Made by a program: the position numbers and the translations under genes
Notes under the pieces: generated by a model
Seen by the model: only the letters and a program-made list of their open reading frames with translations
Databases searched by the model: none
Told to the model about the DNA's origin: nothing
Assembly (NCBI GenBank): GCA_040357565.1
Contig: JBDODJ010000014.1
From: Cercozoa sp. M6MM
Taxonomy: Eukaryota > Endomyxa: Ascetosporea
Strand: one strand, 5' to 3'
DNA: 64,000 bases
In this document: positions 49,028-61,323 of the stretch, piece by piece
Layout of the letters: every line of letters starts with the position of its first letter
Position numbering within the stretch: position 1 is the first letter of the stretch

Positions 49028-52000
49028 ATGGAATACCAAGTTGTCCAGCCAGAGCTCTGGGCCTTTTTGGGCCCTGGGCTTCTAGATCGGCGAGAGGTCA
49101 GTTTTGTCTGTTTTCGACCCATTGCGTGGTTCAGTTGCGCTTACTTTAAATCGCCAACTGAAGTTATGTACGCTTGCACTGTTGATCTGCAGCAAGAAAA
49201 GGCACATGTCCAACTCCTCAGTCGCATGAGTCAGCCGCAAGTGTTTCTCTTCTTGGCTAAAGCAGCTTTGCAGAGTCTTGAAGCAGCTGCCCTGTCCTTC
49301 ATGTCGGAAGAAGACCAGTGTAATTCTGTCCTCGTGCAGTATCCCTTTTTACTGCCTGCAATAACAGATCGTACGCACGAAGCTTCCTGCCAGTTCTTAT
49401 TAAGTCAGTGCGCGTCCCACGTGTCCACCTGCAGAGAAGAAGAGCTACATTTAGTATTGCAAGAGGTACAGTTTCTCGTAGTTCCAGACACGCGAAAGAT
49501 ACTGAGTATTTTGTGTTAGATACAAAAACTTGCACCCACCGTAAGGTTTCAACAGAACGTGGTCACTTTGTTTTTGTGGACCCGCTCGACTGCTGCGACT
49601 CAAAGCACATTTTTGCGCTTGCTGTGCGCACTTACAAAGAAGCATCGTGGCAGTGATTCTCTTTGCTCCTTGTGCGAAGGTACTTTGTTATGCAACTCAA
49701 GCTCACCAATGGCAAATTTAAAGCAGAAAAAGCGATCGGGGAAGGCCCGAACGCAAGCTGCGACGACGTGTTGGCTCTCTTCGTCGACGCTTGCATGGAA
49801 TCGTGCGATATTCATAGTGGACACTTTCGCTTCTCTGCCGTTCGAAATCTTACGTTGATTACTCGAGAAATGTGTCCCGAGTTTGTGGTACAACAAGTTC
49901 CTTGAGTTTTTATTTTGCACTCCGACGATGCGCACTTTTGCTTCAGGGTACTGGTCGAAAAGTCGATGATCAAGTCAAGAGGATGCAAACGCGAGCAGCG
50001 ATCAATTTTCGAGATTACCTCTTGAAAAGTACGTCACTGACCGTTTTTGCAGTAGTTCTTTGGGGCAAGTTCCGTGTGAAACATAATTATGCTCGGTACT
50101 TGCAGTACCCTTCGCGGTGGCACTGAGACTAATCAGGTGTTGTTTTGAGCATGCTGCCGTCATTCAACAGGTATAGTAAGTTATTTGTTTGTTTCAGTAT
50201 CAATAGCGTTGTTTGGTTCAATTTTGTTGTAACCTTACCGACTAGATGAACTGTAACCCTGAAAACCTTCTCATCGAAGCCTTCGAGCTGCTCCACGCTT
50301 GCTTTGAATTCGACTTCAGTTGCGTACATGGACTCAATTGCGTTTTTATTTCAAGCTGACCTGCCTTTGGGCAGATGGGAGAGGTATCGTCGGCGCTATC
50401 GCGAGGAGGAGGCACACGCAGCTCCTTCGTTCCACCCTCATGGTAAAATTACTGCTACAACGAAATTAAAATCAATCGATTTGCGCCACTCAAAATCTTA
50501 ACAGGAAGCAAGTGTATGAGCAAGAAGTAGGAGCAGGACAGAGAACTGTGATTGAGTACATTGCGCTTGCCGTCCAGGTACGAATCCATCACTACCAAAA
50601 GAGTTCGGTATCTCAGTTGTCATGACGCAGGAAGCAAGACGAACAAAGGAAATTGCCTTGCGAATGCTGTCGTCGTTCGTTATCTTTCGGCATGGGTTCG
50701 GACCCTACGCAACGCCAATTAAAAGGTGCACGAACCCTATTGTTGTATAATTTGACGTCAAGTGTACACGACGTAGAGAGTGCATTCGAGTGCTGGACCG
50801 TGCTCTCGTGGGAGCTGCGACGACCACCGCAGCAAGCACTGAAGAAGTCATCGAAAACACCGAGGCTGGATGTGACCTTTTGCAAATTCTGTTTCGTGCC
50901 GCGAGCTTCCGAGATTACGCTGCGGTGTTTGGCCGCGAAGAAGGTGGTCTCGACAGTTCCTACCGTGTTTTCGACTCCGTCGCCACCTTCTGCGATCATT
51001 CGCTATCTCTGTGGTACCGAAAAAATTACGATTCATGACTAAAAAATGTATATCTTGGTTGGACGTACCCTCGACCATGTAGCGAAAGAATGGAAGCAGA
51101 TGAGATCAACAGCGACGTTTGTATGCGAATACAAAAAGAGATCCTGGTAACAAGAATTTTTAAGGAACAAGGTATTCAATATTGAAAAAGCAGAGAGCGA
51201 TGTTTGCTCTGAGTCGAAATATGCACACAAGCACACTCTCGGTGTTCCATCCTGGGTCGCTCGACTTGTTTGGCATCACATATCACCTGCTTCGACAGAG
51301 TGCACAGTTCCCGCAAGGTTGGTCATCAGCGCAGATGTAAGGTTCTTGTATCTTCCGTCGATAAACGAACAACTGGCGATTCGTGCTTTGTCAGACTGGA
51401 TCTTCCAAGCGCACGCGACTTTGTACAAGCCGTGAGAGCAGAGGTCACCGGCGACATTGTAAATTTATCTCCTGGCGGGCTATACGCGTTGAGAGGCAAC
51501 TTGCGTGTTTACGCACATTTCTGATGCAGACAATAAGCGGATGGCAGGTCCCAGTGGTGGCGACACACTGTGCTGCTAAAGTGCTTGAGCGCTTCCTCCT
51601 CAACATTGTGCGGTGCTCTAACGTCGTTCACGACATCAACACCGATAGATACGCTACGCTAGAGCAAGAGCTGCTCGCCAAAGACAGCGAATTTCACGAA
51701 GTCGAGGAGCATGGCGTCGAGCCGGAGATGAGTTTCAAAACTCCTTCGTTCCTGGTAAATTATCACCTGTCCAGGATTTAGATGCGGTGCAGAGTTCAGA
51801 AACCTCCTATAACTCATATTAGGAAGCGTACGGCATAGACGTTGACACTTTGTCGCTGCTTTGCAATGCTTTCGCCATCTCGGGTTGCAGCTCTCGCGTC
51901 GCCGCCATCTTGTGTGGCGTCGTTCGAGAGGTACGGAAACGACCAACTAGCATCCTTCAGTCAGCATGTGCATTCTATTAGGTTGTTTTGCATGATGTGA

Positions 52001-55000
52001 GCGATAACGACGACGTGCAACGTGCTGATCATCACTTCGCACTACTCTTGCATATCACAAGTGCAATGGTACGCGTGTCATACTCTCACCAACCTCGCAC
52101 CTTGAACGTGTACTGTCACGATCGCTCCCGGAGTGTAGCTACGGCACCCCAGCAGTTCGGTGCCAACGCCTCTGTTTCACGCAGCGGAGCAATGCTTTAG
52201 CGCCAGTTCTGATGTGTTCTCAATGCTCGCTCGTCTCCTAGAGCAAGATAGGTACTGTTCATACTTCTACGGAAGCTATTCTCCACGCAGCAGCTTTACC
52301 CGACCCTTGTAGTCGCATCAGTGTGCTCATGCGCGGCACATGTATGGCTGTTTGCGACCTTTGCGCGGCCATCTTTTGGAGAGTCGAAGCTGATGATGCC
52401 GGAAGTGTGGTTGTTGCCTTGTCAGGTGCATAAGAACATAATACCATTGTCCTGAAATCCTAAATGACCAACATTCAGGAAACTCGTCACAACCGGCCGA
52501 GCACTTGGTGCGCATGGCGGGGTCGGTTCTTCTCATGCTGTTAAGGCACGGACCTCCTCTAGCTCAGGCTGCCGCTTCCAAAGTAACTGAAATTACATTT
52601 AAATTTCACTTTGATCTCCGGTCAACATCTATGTCCTGCAGGTGTTTTCAATCGCTGCAATGCTGCACTACTCTCCTGCAATGTGCCGAAGCTCACGACT
52701 GTACCCTTTGGCACCGACACTCGGTATCTCACAATGCCCTTACTGGTTCCTTGCAGATTCGAACTGGGAGGCTTCGTACCCGCCTCAGTGCTTCTCATTG
52801 GAAACCAAGTCGTCGGCTTTAGCTGCCAAGAGGACATTCATGAGTTGGAGAAATCAATAACTCATATCGACTTCACGGAAGATATCATAGCGATATCCGA
52901 TACATTGTGCACTGTCCTTGACCGCAACTATGTACTATCTTCTTGGTAACTGAATTAAGTTATTGACAGGAAGTACGACGACACGGAGGACAAGCAAGCA
53001 AGTCTGGTATATGTGTCGCACATCTTGCTTGCTTGTCCAGATATTGCGTGGAAGTTTTCGCGTGCTTGTAGCACATCCGCCCTTCAATGATTCCGATGTA
53101 CATGGCGCGGTTTGCTGCATCTGTGAAGTTGACACCTGCAGCTCTACCACACATCAAAAATCTGCATCGGGTATCCAATACACTGCCGGCGACGCATTGT
53201 GCCCTTGGTCTTGATATGTGTGCTTCTGTATGTGTAGGCACTAACGCAACTTGCTTTACTACACGCGATACAGCAGACGATGCATCGAGAGGGCGCGTTC
53301 GTTGAGTTCCTTCAGTCCTACAGCACACGCGCATACTTTCAACCTGAGTTTGAGCAGCAAAGCGTATGTTTTCGCATCTATTTTTGTATTTACACGTGCA
53401 TATCGCACAGGCACAAGACCGAGCAAAAGCCACCGCAGAACTTTTGCACGACTGCACGACAATCGCGCACTCGATTTGTTCCGTGGAATTTCAGTTTTGC
53501 GACCACGCTTTCGCTGAATGGCTGCTCAAGGATGCCGATTTGGGTATCTTGCTCGCTGTTTCAGTTGTTTAAGTGTGTCGAGTTTTGAGTCTTCGTTGTT
53601 ATTCTATGCAGTGGAAACGACGCTGCAATTGCTCACCAACGCTTCAAACAACGAAGTGTGCTCACACGAGTTCGCGCAATTGTTGTACGCGCTGTTCGGC
53701 TTCCTGCAGGCGCTCGCCGTGTGTCAAAACAAAGGTCGCTTGCCATGGACGGCGAGTGGCTCGCCGAGCGACTCCGAAAGTGTCGAAAGTGAAAACGTCA
53801 TTGAAAGTGACGCCAATCGCGTGCGATTCAGGAACTCTGGCGTTGACTTCGATTACATGCATCTACTGCTGGTTGGCCGAGCTTTCTCACTGACTGAACT
53901 TCACTCTTGCATTCTCCTTGTTCAGTTGATAGACGCTGCCGCACGCGCGTGTGCGGCCCGAGTGCTGTATTACGAAGTGCGGCAATGCTTGCAAGAAGCA
54001 CAGGAGACGGACGAAGAAGACGATGAGGAAGTCCTTAACGAGAAGTACAGAGCTTCTCTTTGCCACAACGAATACGAAATATCACCGTTGCTTTTGACAC
54101 ATTCAGCCCCGACTCATTGTTTGCGCGAAACGAGAACTTCACGCAGCAGCAAAGGTAATTTTTGGTGCTGCGCAAATACCGAATTACCAACTTGAATGCA
54201 GGAGAGAACGGCGTCGCCGCTTTGCCCTCGCGCGTCGAGAAGTCTCGCTTTTGTTAGTTTGTTCTACGAAAATACTAACCAACTAAAACAGGTTTGTTTG
54301 AAGACTGTCGTGTTGTGCGTCGGTGGCGTCCGTGTTTGACGGTAGCTTTGGCGAGCACATCCCGCTGGGTGCTGCCATCTACTGCAGTCGGGTAGGCGGT
54401 CACATCACTGCTGTATTGGTGATACTGAACTGTGTATTGTTGGCGAGCAGAAGACGAGCTCTGAAGAGTCGATTGGCAGCGGCGTTGAGCAGTTGACACG
54501 CATGCTGTTGCTCATGCCGATGCAACATATGGCCACGATGTTGCCCGACCAACAGTGGTATTAACTTCATGCCCATAAGTGTACAACTAATCGCAGTCGC
54601 TGTGCTCGTAATTTAGTTTCAACGTGCTGAGCGCCTTCTGGCTTGTAATATTCGGCGTGTTCTCTGAGTGCTTCAAGTCGCTGCTTAATGTCACGGCGGA
54701 GGACGACGCCGGTGGCGACCCACTGATTCTCAAGTACGTCGTCCCCGATCTGCGCACACTCGCCCTGCAGGTTTCCGTCGACGCGCCTGCCTCGGTACTG
54801 ATTTTTTGCCTTGCTAATCGATGGAACTGCTCACACCGGGCCAGCAGGCCAACCAGCGCGTGCGACAGAGTGCGCGTGCAGCCATGCTGGCCCTCATGGC
54901 CGCCTCGCGCAACTGCGCCGAACAACACGTCGCACACCCAGACACTTTCTTAGTATGCTTGTGTACATGTGTTGAATGCGATTTCGTCGAATTTGTGGCA

Positions 55001-55749
55001 CGTGCAGACACCGTGCGAGAGAGTGACCGAAGAGGCGGCACGAGTTGCGTTGCTGGCTGCACTTGACATTGTGCAGAACACTCCGAGCGCTGAGTGGCCC
55101 GGAGACAGACACGATCGGTCGAGTTGCAGCGATGACGATGAGGACGAAGACGAGGACGATAATGACCGCAACAATGCTGCCAGCGAAGAAGTAGACGACT
55201 CGCAGTTCGCTTTTGTGTGGCGCAACACTCGACTCCAGCTGGCAGGTGCGATTCTGGTGTTCGCATCTGTCACAACGCCTTCGCGGGTACGAGAACTCGT
55301 GCAAGAGTCTGCCAGGGTACCAACCTCTGACCTCTTAGTAACCTACGTACCTCTGCTTTTAAACAGGGCATCGGACCCAACATGATTGCGTTTTTCGAGC
55401 GACTGTTTGCCGACATTCCGCGCTTGCTGAGGTAAACTTATAAAGGTTTCACTACTCTTCTTTCATTCGAATACATCGGCACTCACCTGCAGCCGCAGGA
55501 ACGACCATGCCGCGCATGTACAGGCGAAGTTAAGACAATTAAACCGCCGGTACATTACGCATTTCACATCCTGCTGTCGCAACGACATGGAGCTCGTCTC
55601 CACGGTAATTTTCCCCTCGCTTTTCATTTTAAAGTACCGTTTACTCTGAGGGTGTGCAGGAGGATGTCGCAATCGATGAAGACACGAGCAACACTGCAGG
55701 AGACACCGAGTCTGAATCAGACAATGATGATAGCAGCGCAATGGTGTAG
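49028..55749 (+). CDS. Large unrecognised helical-repeat protein
   Basis: A second large many-exon gene in the same direction. A tentative start is ATG 49028 (MEYQVVQPELWAFLGPGLLD). Exons encode successive hydrophobic helices typical of HEAT-like scaffolds: VFLFLAKAALQSLEAAALSF; DDVLALFVDACMESCDIHSG; GIDVDTLSLLCNAFAISGCS; HLVRMAGSVLLMLLRHGPPL; ETTLQLLTNASNNEVCSHEF; SAFWLVIFGVFSECFKSLLN; RVTEEAARVALLAALDIVQN. Acidic linkers (SCSDDDEDEDEDDNDRN at about 55120-55170; DEDTSNTAGDTESESDNDDS at the C-terminus) separate them. The stop TAG is at about 55747. A large nucleoporin (Nup188/Nup205 type) or another solenoid scaffold is possible on appearance only; no diagnostic motif was found. Two transcription units are not excluded. 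Confidence 0.45.
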
Positions 55750-55862
55750 TCAGGAGTATTCCCGTCAAGTCCATTCGTTCAGTTTAATCACTTTTAGTTC
55801 AACTTTCCGATCTACTATGGAACAATAAATTCATACCCAAGGCCCACCATAGCCAGAAGTGA

Positions 55863-58813
55863 CTAGTCTCGCCGCTCTTGCACCGGCTGCTCTTGTACCA
55901 GGTCGCGATCGCGCTCCGGTGAGGTTCCGGTGACGGTGATGTCAATGAGCGGCGCACTTGGCATGCCCGCCGCGATTCCGGCAGATGTAGCCGCAGCGGG
56001 CGCGACAGCTACGCCTGGGTGCGCCTGTGCAGTCGCACGTGTCGTGCGAGTGGCATAAGCAGTCACCGTGACTGGCATCGGTTGTGGCGGTGCTATTGGC
56101 AGACGCACCGACGCTCGTGTCTGGAGCCAACGTATCAATTTCCGCTCGACATGACCAAGAGGGTAGTAGCGACAAGGACTTACTACCTGCGGAGGCTGCG
56201 GTTGTCGATGCTTAGCACGCAAGCGCATCAGTTTCTCGTGCTTCTCGCCGCGTCGGCGTCGCTTGAGCTCCTGCGATACCTACACACACGACACAGTTGA
56301 AAGCAAAGACGACTGCGACGGAGCCGAAGTATACCCGGAAGGACTGCACTGGGAAAACCGGCAGTATTTGTGCTCCTTTGATCTTTGGGCAGTAGATACG
56401 TGGGTCAGCGCGCACTGTGACACAGTGATAACGAATTTACTCATCGCAAAAGATGAATCCAGACAAAGTTGCCGTGTACCTTTCGAGCGATCCAGCCAGT
56501 ACACACGCGGGTGCATTGAGTGCCTGCTCACGGAGGGGTACGTGTATAACACATTTTCTCCCGAGAGACACACTACAAAAGTACCGACAGCTCTTGCCGC
56601 GAGCGCACTCGGGATCACCGCAGTCGCTTTTGAGTGTTCCGTGCTTCATCATGCTCTTAATGATGCCAGGTTTGACACTAGTCACCTTGTTCATGATGCC
56701 AAAGGCCACACCGTCGTCGCGCGTGAATGCCCCAAACTCCGCCAGCAGCATCTGCATTGATGGAAAACGTGTAGAACTCCGCCAGCAGCATCTGCACGTA
56801 TCGCAAGAAGAGTGAACATCATTACAGCCAGCGAGGTTTGTTTCGGTGCGTAGCTGGTTTGCCGACTGAGCACATGACGTGTTGCATATCTTAGGACAAA
56901 AGATAAAGTGGAAAAGCACTTTTGCGAAGCACGTCGCGGCAGCGACAACGGCGACTCCTCTTCGAATTCGTCTTCGTCCTACAAGAATATTTCGACATAC
57001 TTCATACCGGCTTGTGCTTGTGCTGCGCAAACACGGTGTATTCTTCAACTTACGTACTCATCCTCCGGTTCATCCTACACGCGCAGAGATAATCCAACAG
57101 AAGAGAAAAAGCTGAAAGAGAAAACTACAAGCAGTTGCGAGTGCTCGATGGGGGCTCGGTTCTCGTCGTTGATGCTGCTGTTGGTACTGTTGTTGGTGCT
57201 GATGCCAGCGTTGCTGTTGACAGCGGCAACCGTGGTGGTGTGTCGTCGACTGCGACGAAGCGCGTACACTTCGTTCTCGACTGCAGTGAAGTTTAGTGTA
57301 GTAGTTGTGATATGTATCATGGGGGTACAGAGAGCCCAAAGCTTACAGTGCACTGGATGCAACGTAGCACTCACTGGTTCACGCACGCGCTCCAAGTCTC
57401 CTGCATGCGCACAGGATCAACTACACTGACGCACTCAATGACATTTAAATACCCAGCTGGACGACATGCGAGATGCCTGGTGTGAGTGCCTCCTGTATGC
57501 ATACCGTGGTATCTACTACATTCCCTGTGGGCTGAACACTGTACATTTATGCCGGACGGCACGGCAACTGTCACTGTTGGTATTGAAGTGCGAGCACGCT
57601 TATCTTCCCTGCTCAGAGTATAATATATATATATATATATATATATGTGGCATAGTATATCTGGAAACGTTGTACCGGTCTTCAGCATGCGGATTCGGGC
57701 GTTTCGTGCCAGTTTCAGCTGTGTCAAACAGAGGTAGACTGATACGTTGTACAGGTGGTAAGGCTGGTACGGTTGAAGATGGCGTCAATACTGCCAGTCG
57801 GCGACAGTATTGTTGGCCCACTCTACACACTCACACACACACGCACACAAAGTCACCTCGCTACAGTCAGTGCATGCCTGATGCAAGCTACTGCATGTTG
57901 GTGCGCCAAGCGTGTGTCGATGTGCAGGTTGCCTTTCTTGCTGCCTGCACATCGCAGGATACTCGACTACATTGGCCCGCGTCATCTGAGATGTACCATT
58001 GCTGTTCTGACTGGGCGCAGCCAACTGATGCGGTGTACTGATGTGTTCCTTTAACTTCTGCACGTCTCGCTCTACAGCAACATTTGCTTCCGTGACTTCA
58101 ATTCCGACAATGACATAATGGGTACGGAGTCCTCGTTGCTGCTCCTCCAGTTGAGTCATTCGTTGTCCTACACACGCCCACTTTCGAGAGAGTGTTATTC
58201 TGGTGCTGAGAGAATGTGTACCGATGGAAGAACACATGTCGGAGATGAGCGTCAGTTGCGTCAGAATCTGCTGCTGTCCTTGTGACTAAAAGAGGACCAG
58301 GCAAACAGTCGGCAAACTTTAGCGCACAAGCGAACCTTCTTTAGTGTCAAAGCCTACCTGGTTCTGCGCCAACGTGTGTAGATGGTGCGCTTGACGCAGA
58401 TGAGCTTGTGCTCGCAGCTGCTGGCCCTGTAGCTACGGAAACAGAAATACCCTTCCCAAGTAGGCAGCGGAAATCGAACTTACGAGACTCATGACTTGCG
58501 GCTGCGGCGCTTGCGACGCCTGCTGGTTCTGCATCAACGACGGCTTATGGGACATCAAGTGGAGCGCCGAGTGTTGTGACTGCGCATATGTGGTATACAC
58601 GCCAATAACAGCAACAATGGGCAAAGCAGAAGCTGCGGGGGAAGAAGCAAGACAAATCACAGAAAAGTTGGTCACATTCTGCAACGGATTTGGTGCCTGC
58701 ACTGACAGTTCAACTCAACACAAACGAAACAGCCGTCCCGCAAAAATTCGCACCGAAACGAGCGATGGCGACACAAGGGTCGGCAGTTGGCTCGGATACT
58801 GCTGCTGCGACAT
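55863..58813 (-). CDS. Gln-rich protein with a Cys cluster, unknown family
   Basis: Minus strand. The start is ATG 58813, MSQQQYPSQLPTLVSPSLVS, joined across an intron to APNPLQN. Further exons are Gln/Ala/His rich: MQNQQASQAPQPQ; GQQLRAQAHLRQAHHLHTLA; SQGQQQILTQLTLISDMCSS. A coiled-coil stretch follows: MTQLEEQQRGLRTHYVIVGI and NVAVERDVQKLKEHIS (58160-58035). In the middle is a distinctive segment, FGAFTRDDGVAFGIMNKVTS, ending KSDCGDPECARGKSC (about 56735-56600), a possible metal-binding Cys cluster. An Asn/Thr-rich tract lies near 57150-57230. The C-terminus (MRLRAKHRQPQPPQ, Ala/Pro/Thr-rich, DLVQEQPVQERRD) ends at TAG 55863. Gln-rich composition suggests a transcription or RNA-associated factor; this is inference. 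Confidence 0.5.
57620..57646. repeat. (TA)n microsatellite in intron
   Basis: A perfect TA run within an intron of the Gln-rich gene. Confidence 0.9.
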
Positions 58814-59431
58814 TTTTGTTTTTTGTTTTCGACTGACTTCTTTTTCGGTGACGGTGACCAACCTGATCGCGCCCGATCACAGAACAGACACAGAACCAAA
58901 AAGACTCTTCGACCGTACCTGGGACTACTCACGCAGTACACGCTGCTCTGTAGTGCACGCGCTGGTGCGTTTGAGTTCCGCAATTGAAGGGACCCAGTCC
59001 GGAAAACCGCCCCGAGACTTGCAGCTTTGAAGCTGCCTGGGCCGTGGCAACTATAAATTGACCTCGTGTGCCGACAGAAAGCACCTCTCTCTCTCGGGTC
59101 GCCCGGCTTTCTGATCAATGGTTCTGATCGTTGTGGATCAAGGGACTGACTGGTCAGTTTGCCTGTTGGTCCATGGTGCCCCTGTACCGTACGTTTGGAC
59201 CAGCCCTGTACAGTAGCCGCATGCCCCTGGCCGGGGTTGGGCGTGCTAGTGTGTATTCTGGGCATTCTGGTTGTGCTATCAAAGATGGGCGGTGTCATAT
59301 CGCTGTTCCGCCGAGATGTGCGTTGATTTTTGCTATTCATTGCAATTCTGATCGACGTGCGTGTGTGGCTTTCTCCATGTGGCTTTCTTCATGTGGCTTT
59401 CTCCATGTGGCTTTCTCCATGACAGGCAGGG
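58814..59431. promoter_or_regulatory. Divergent intergenic region with 15-bp tandem repeats
   Basis: This region separates the start of the Gln-rich gene (-) from that of Lunapark (+), so it should hold both promoters. Just before the Lunapark start (59366-59421) are four near-identical 15-bp units reading CTTTCTCCATGTGG, one with a TTCATG variant. No TATA box was identified. Open frames on either strand in this region show no motif. Confidence 0.5.
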
Positions 59432-61058
59432 ATGTCGGCGCTCGTGTCGAACTACGACGAGCAGCTGCAGCAAATCGCGCAGGAGATCGAAGCGAGGCAC
59501 GAAAGCAAGCTGCGCACGAGAGCGCGTTGGCGCACCGTGGCCGTGCTGAGTGTGGTGCTGCTTGGCGCCTGCGTGCTGCTGACGGCACTGCTGCTGTACT
59601 GGCGCTCGCGACTTGCCAAACACGGAGCTGTGGCTGCACTCGTGTGTGCTGTGGTCTGGAAGTTCGCGACACTGTACGCGCAGTGGCGTGTGCGTCTCTT
59701 TGACCGAGGGTAGTATGGGACATGGGACGAGGTTGTATTGTATTTCTTTGTGAAGTGCAAGAAATTGGAGGGTTTTGCAGAATTGCGTCGCTAGGCGATA
59801 TGCGCGAACGAAAGCTGCAAGAGCGTACTCTTTGTTATGCGTGTAAGTTTCAGATGTGTACTGCTTTGCGTGTGTGCAGTGGAGAAACTCACGGATTTCC
59901 GCAAGCTGCGCGCCGTGGTGGCCAAGCACCGTGGCGTCGCTCTCGGCTCGGCCAAGTCAAAACAACAACAACAACAACAACAACTGCAACGACAACAAAC
60001 TCCGAGTGCACAGACTGCACAGCAGCAGCAGCAGCAGCAGCGACAACTGTACCTGCAGAGACAACGACAGCTGCAACTGCAGCGACAACAGCAACTGCAA
60101 CAACAGCAGCAGCAACAACAACAGCAACAACAAAAGCAACCCCAACAACAACCTCAACAACCCCAACAACAACCTCAACCACGCCAACAACAACCTCAAC
60201 AGCCCCAACAACAACCTCAACAGCCCCAACAACAACCTCAACAACCCCAACAACAACCCCCGCAACAGCAGGCGTTCCCGATGAATCCGGAGGCACAGCA
60301 ACTGTCGAGTCAGCAGCGCCACTCACTCCAACTCAGGGTGAACGCCAACCTGCGCAATCTGGGCCGCGAACCCCTGTCTACTCGCGAGGTACCTTCCTTC
60401 CTGTTCTGTACTGTACTGTCCTGTACTGTCCTGTACTGGCTGTACAAACACCCCGATCTGCAGAAGAACACATTCGATCGCTTCACGGACTGGGTGATGC
60501 ACGAAGGACCCTCGCGTCGCACGGCGCTCGTGTGCGCCTCCTGCGGCCGGCACAACGGTCTCATGGCGCATGCACTCGCTGCGCAGACGCACTACCAGTG
60601 TCCGCATTGTTTGGTACACACCATCTGTTGTACCCCTCTGTCCTCTAGGTGGTTTCGTTTACCCTGCCTTTGTGTAGAACTACAACGGTCCCAACGGCTA
60701 CATCACGCCACTGCAGTGGAACGCCGTCATGCAGCAGCGACAACTTCGCGCGCAGCAGCAGCACGCCGCGCTGCAACAACAGCGACAACTCCAACAGCAG
60801 CAACAACTCCAACAACAGCGACAACAACAAGAACAGGAGTCAAAAGAAACCGACTCTGCTGAGAACAAGGAAGGCCCGACTCCAGAAGTCAACTCTGATG
60901 ACGCCAAGAAAGAATCGCAAGCTGCACACACACTCCACGAAAGTGACCTCCGAGACGAAAGCGAAAGCGAAGGCGAAAGCGAAGGCGAAAGCGAAAGCGA
61001 AGGCGAAATCCCAAGTAACGAAGCTGACGAAAATGAACAGGATTCCGACAGCAACTGA
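59432..61058 (+). CDS. LNPK: Lunapark-type ER junction protein
   Basis: Lunapark stabilises three-way junctions of the tubular ER. ATG 59432 opens MSALVSNYDEQLQQIAQEIE, the conserved N-terminal coil. Two membrane helices follow (VAVLSVVLLGACVLLTALLL; GAVAALVCAVVWKFATLYA), forming the hairpin. A small exon (59781-59824: IASLGDMRERKLQE) splices to LEKLTDFRKLRAVVAKHRG, matching the family's second coil. A long Gln/Pro tract (59960-60270) replaces the usual linker. The zinc ribbon is intact: TFDRFTDWVMHEGPSRRTAL, VCASCGRHNG and YQCPHCL, then NYNGPNGY after an intron, giving two C-x2-C pairs. The tail is Gln-rich and acidic, with Glu-Ser repeats, to TGA 61056. The order coil, helix pair, coil and zinc ribbon is that of the whole family. 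The poly-Gln linker is unusually long. Confidence 0.92.
59958..60270 (+). repeat. Coding CAA/CAG repeat (poly-Gln / Pro-Gln-Gln)
   Basis: Runs of CAACAACAA and CAGCAGCAG followed by CCCCAACAACAACCTCAA units give poly-Gln and PQQQPQQ in the Lunapark frame. The other plus frames read poly-Asn or poly-Thr and also stay open, so frame was assigned from the flanking coil and zinc ribbon. Confidence 0.9.
60955..61010 (+). repeat. GAAAGCGAAGGC repeat in Lunapark tail
   Basis: In-frame units of GAAAGCGAA and GAAGGC encode an acidic Glu-Ser-Glu-Gly repeat near the C-terminus. Confidence 0.8.
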
Positions 61059-61323
61059 TTTAAACGCCAATTCGCGCTGTATTTGTCGTTTTTACTGATA
61101 TTTCCTAAGCGGGCGGTAGACACGGCCATGCTCTTGTGACCCACCCCAGACCGGTGCAGACTAACTAACTTTTACTGATATTTCTGGGACAACGAAGCGA
61201 ATAGCACGGGCAAACGGATGCGTGATACCTGTAGTTGAGTACGCAAGTTATCACGCGGGTGTTCAGCCCCAGAGGCGCAGCCTACTTAAACAGACTTATT
61301 TTGCGTATACAACCCAGTAGGAG
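61059..61323. other. Intergenic region between Lunapark and the Deg protease
   Basis: No coding or RNA feature is seen. A direct repeat TTTTACTGATATTTC occurs at 61089 and 61169. Confidence 0.5.

Noticed and set aside
59889-60326. Minus-strand frames reading poly-Val/Ala or poly-Leu across the CAA repeat
   Set aside because: Trinucleotide repeats are open in all frames. The plus-strand frame joining the Lunapark coil and zinc ribbon is the real one.
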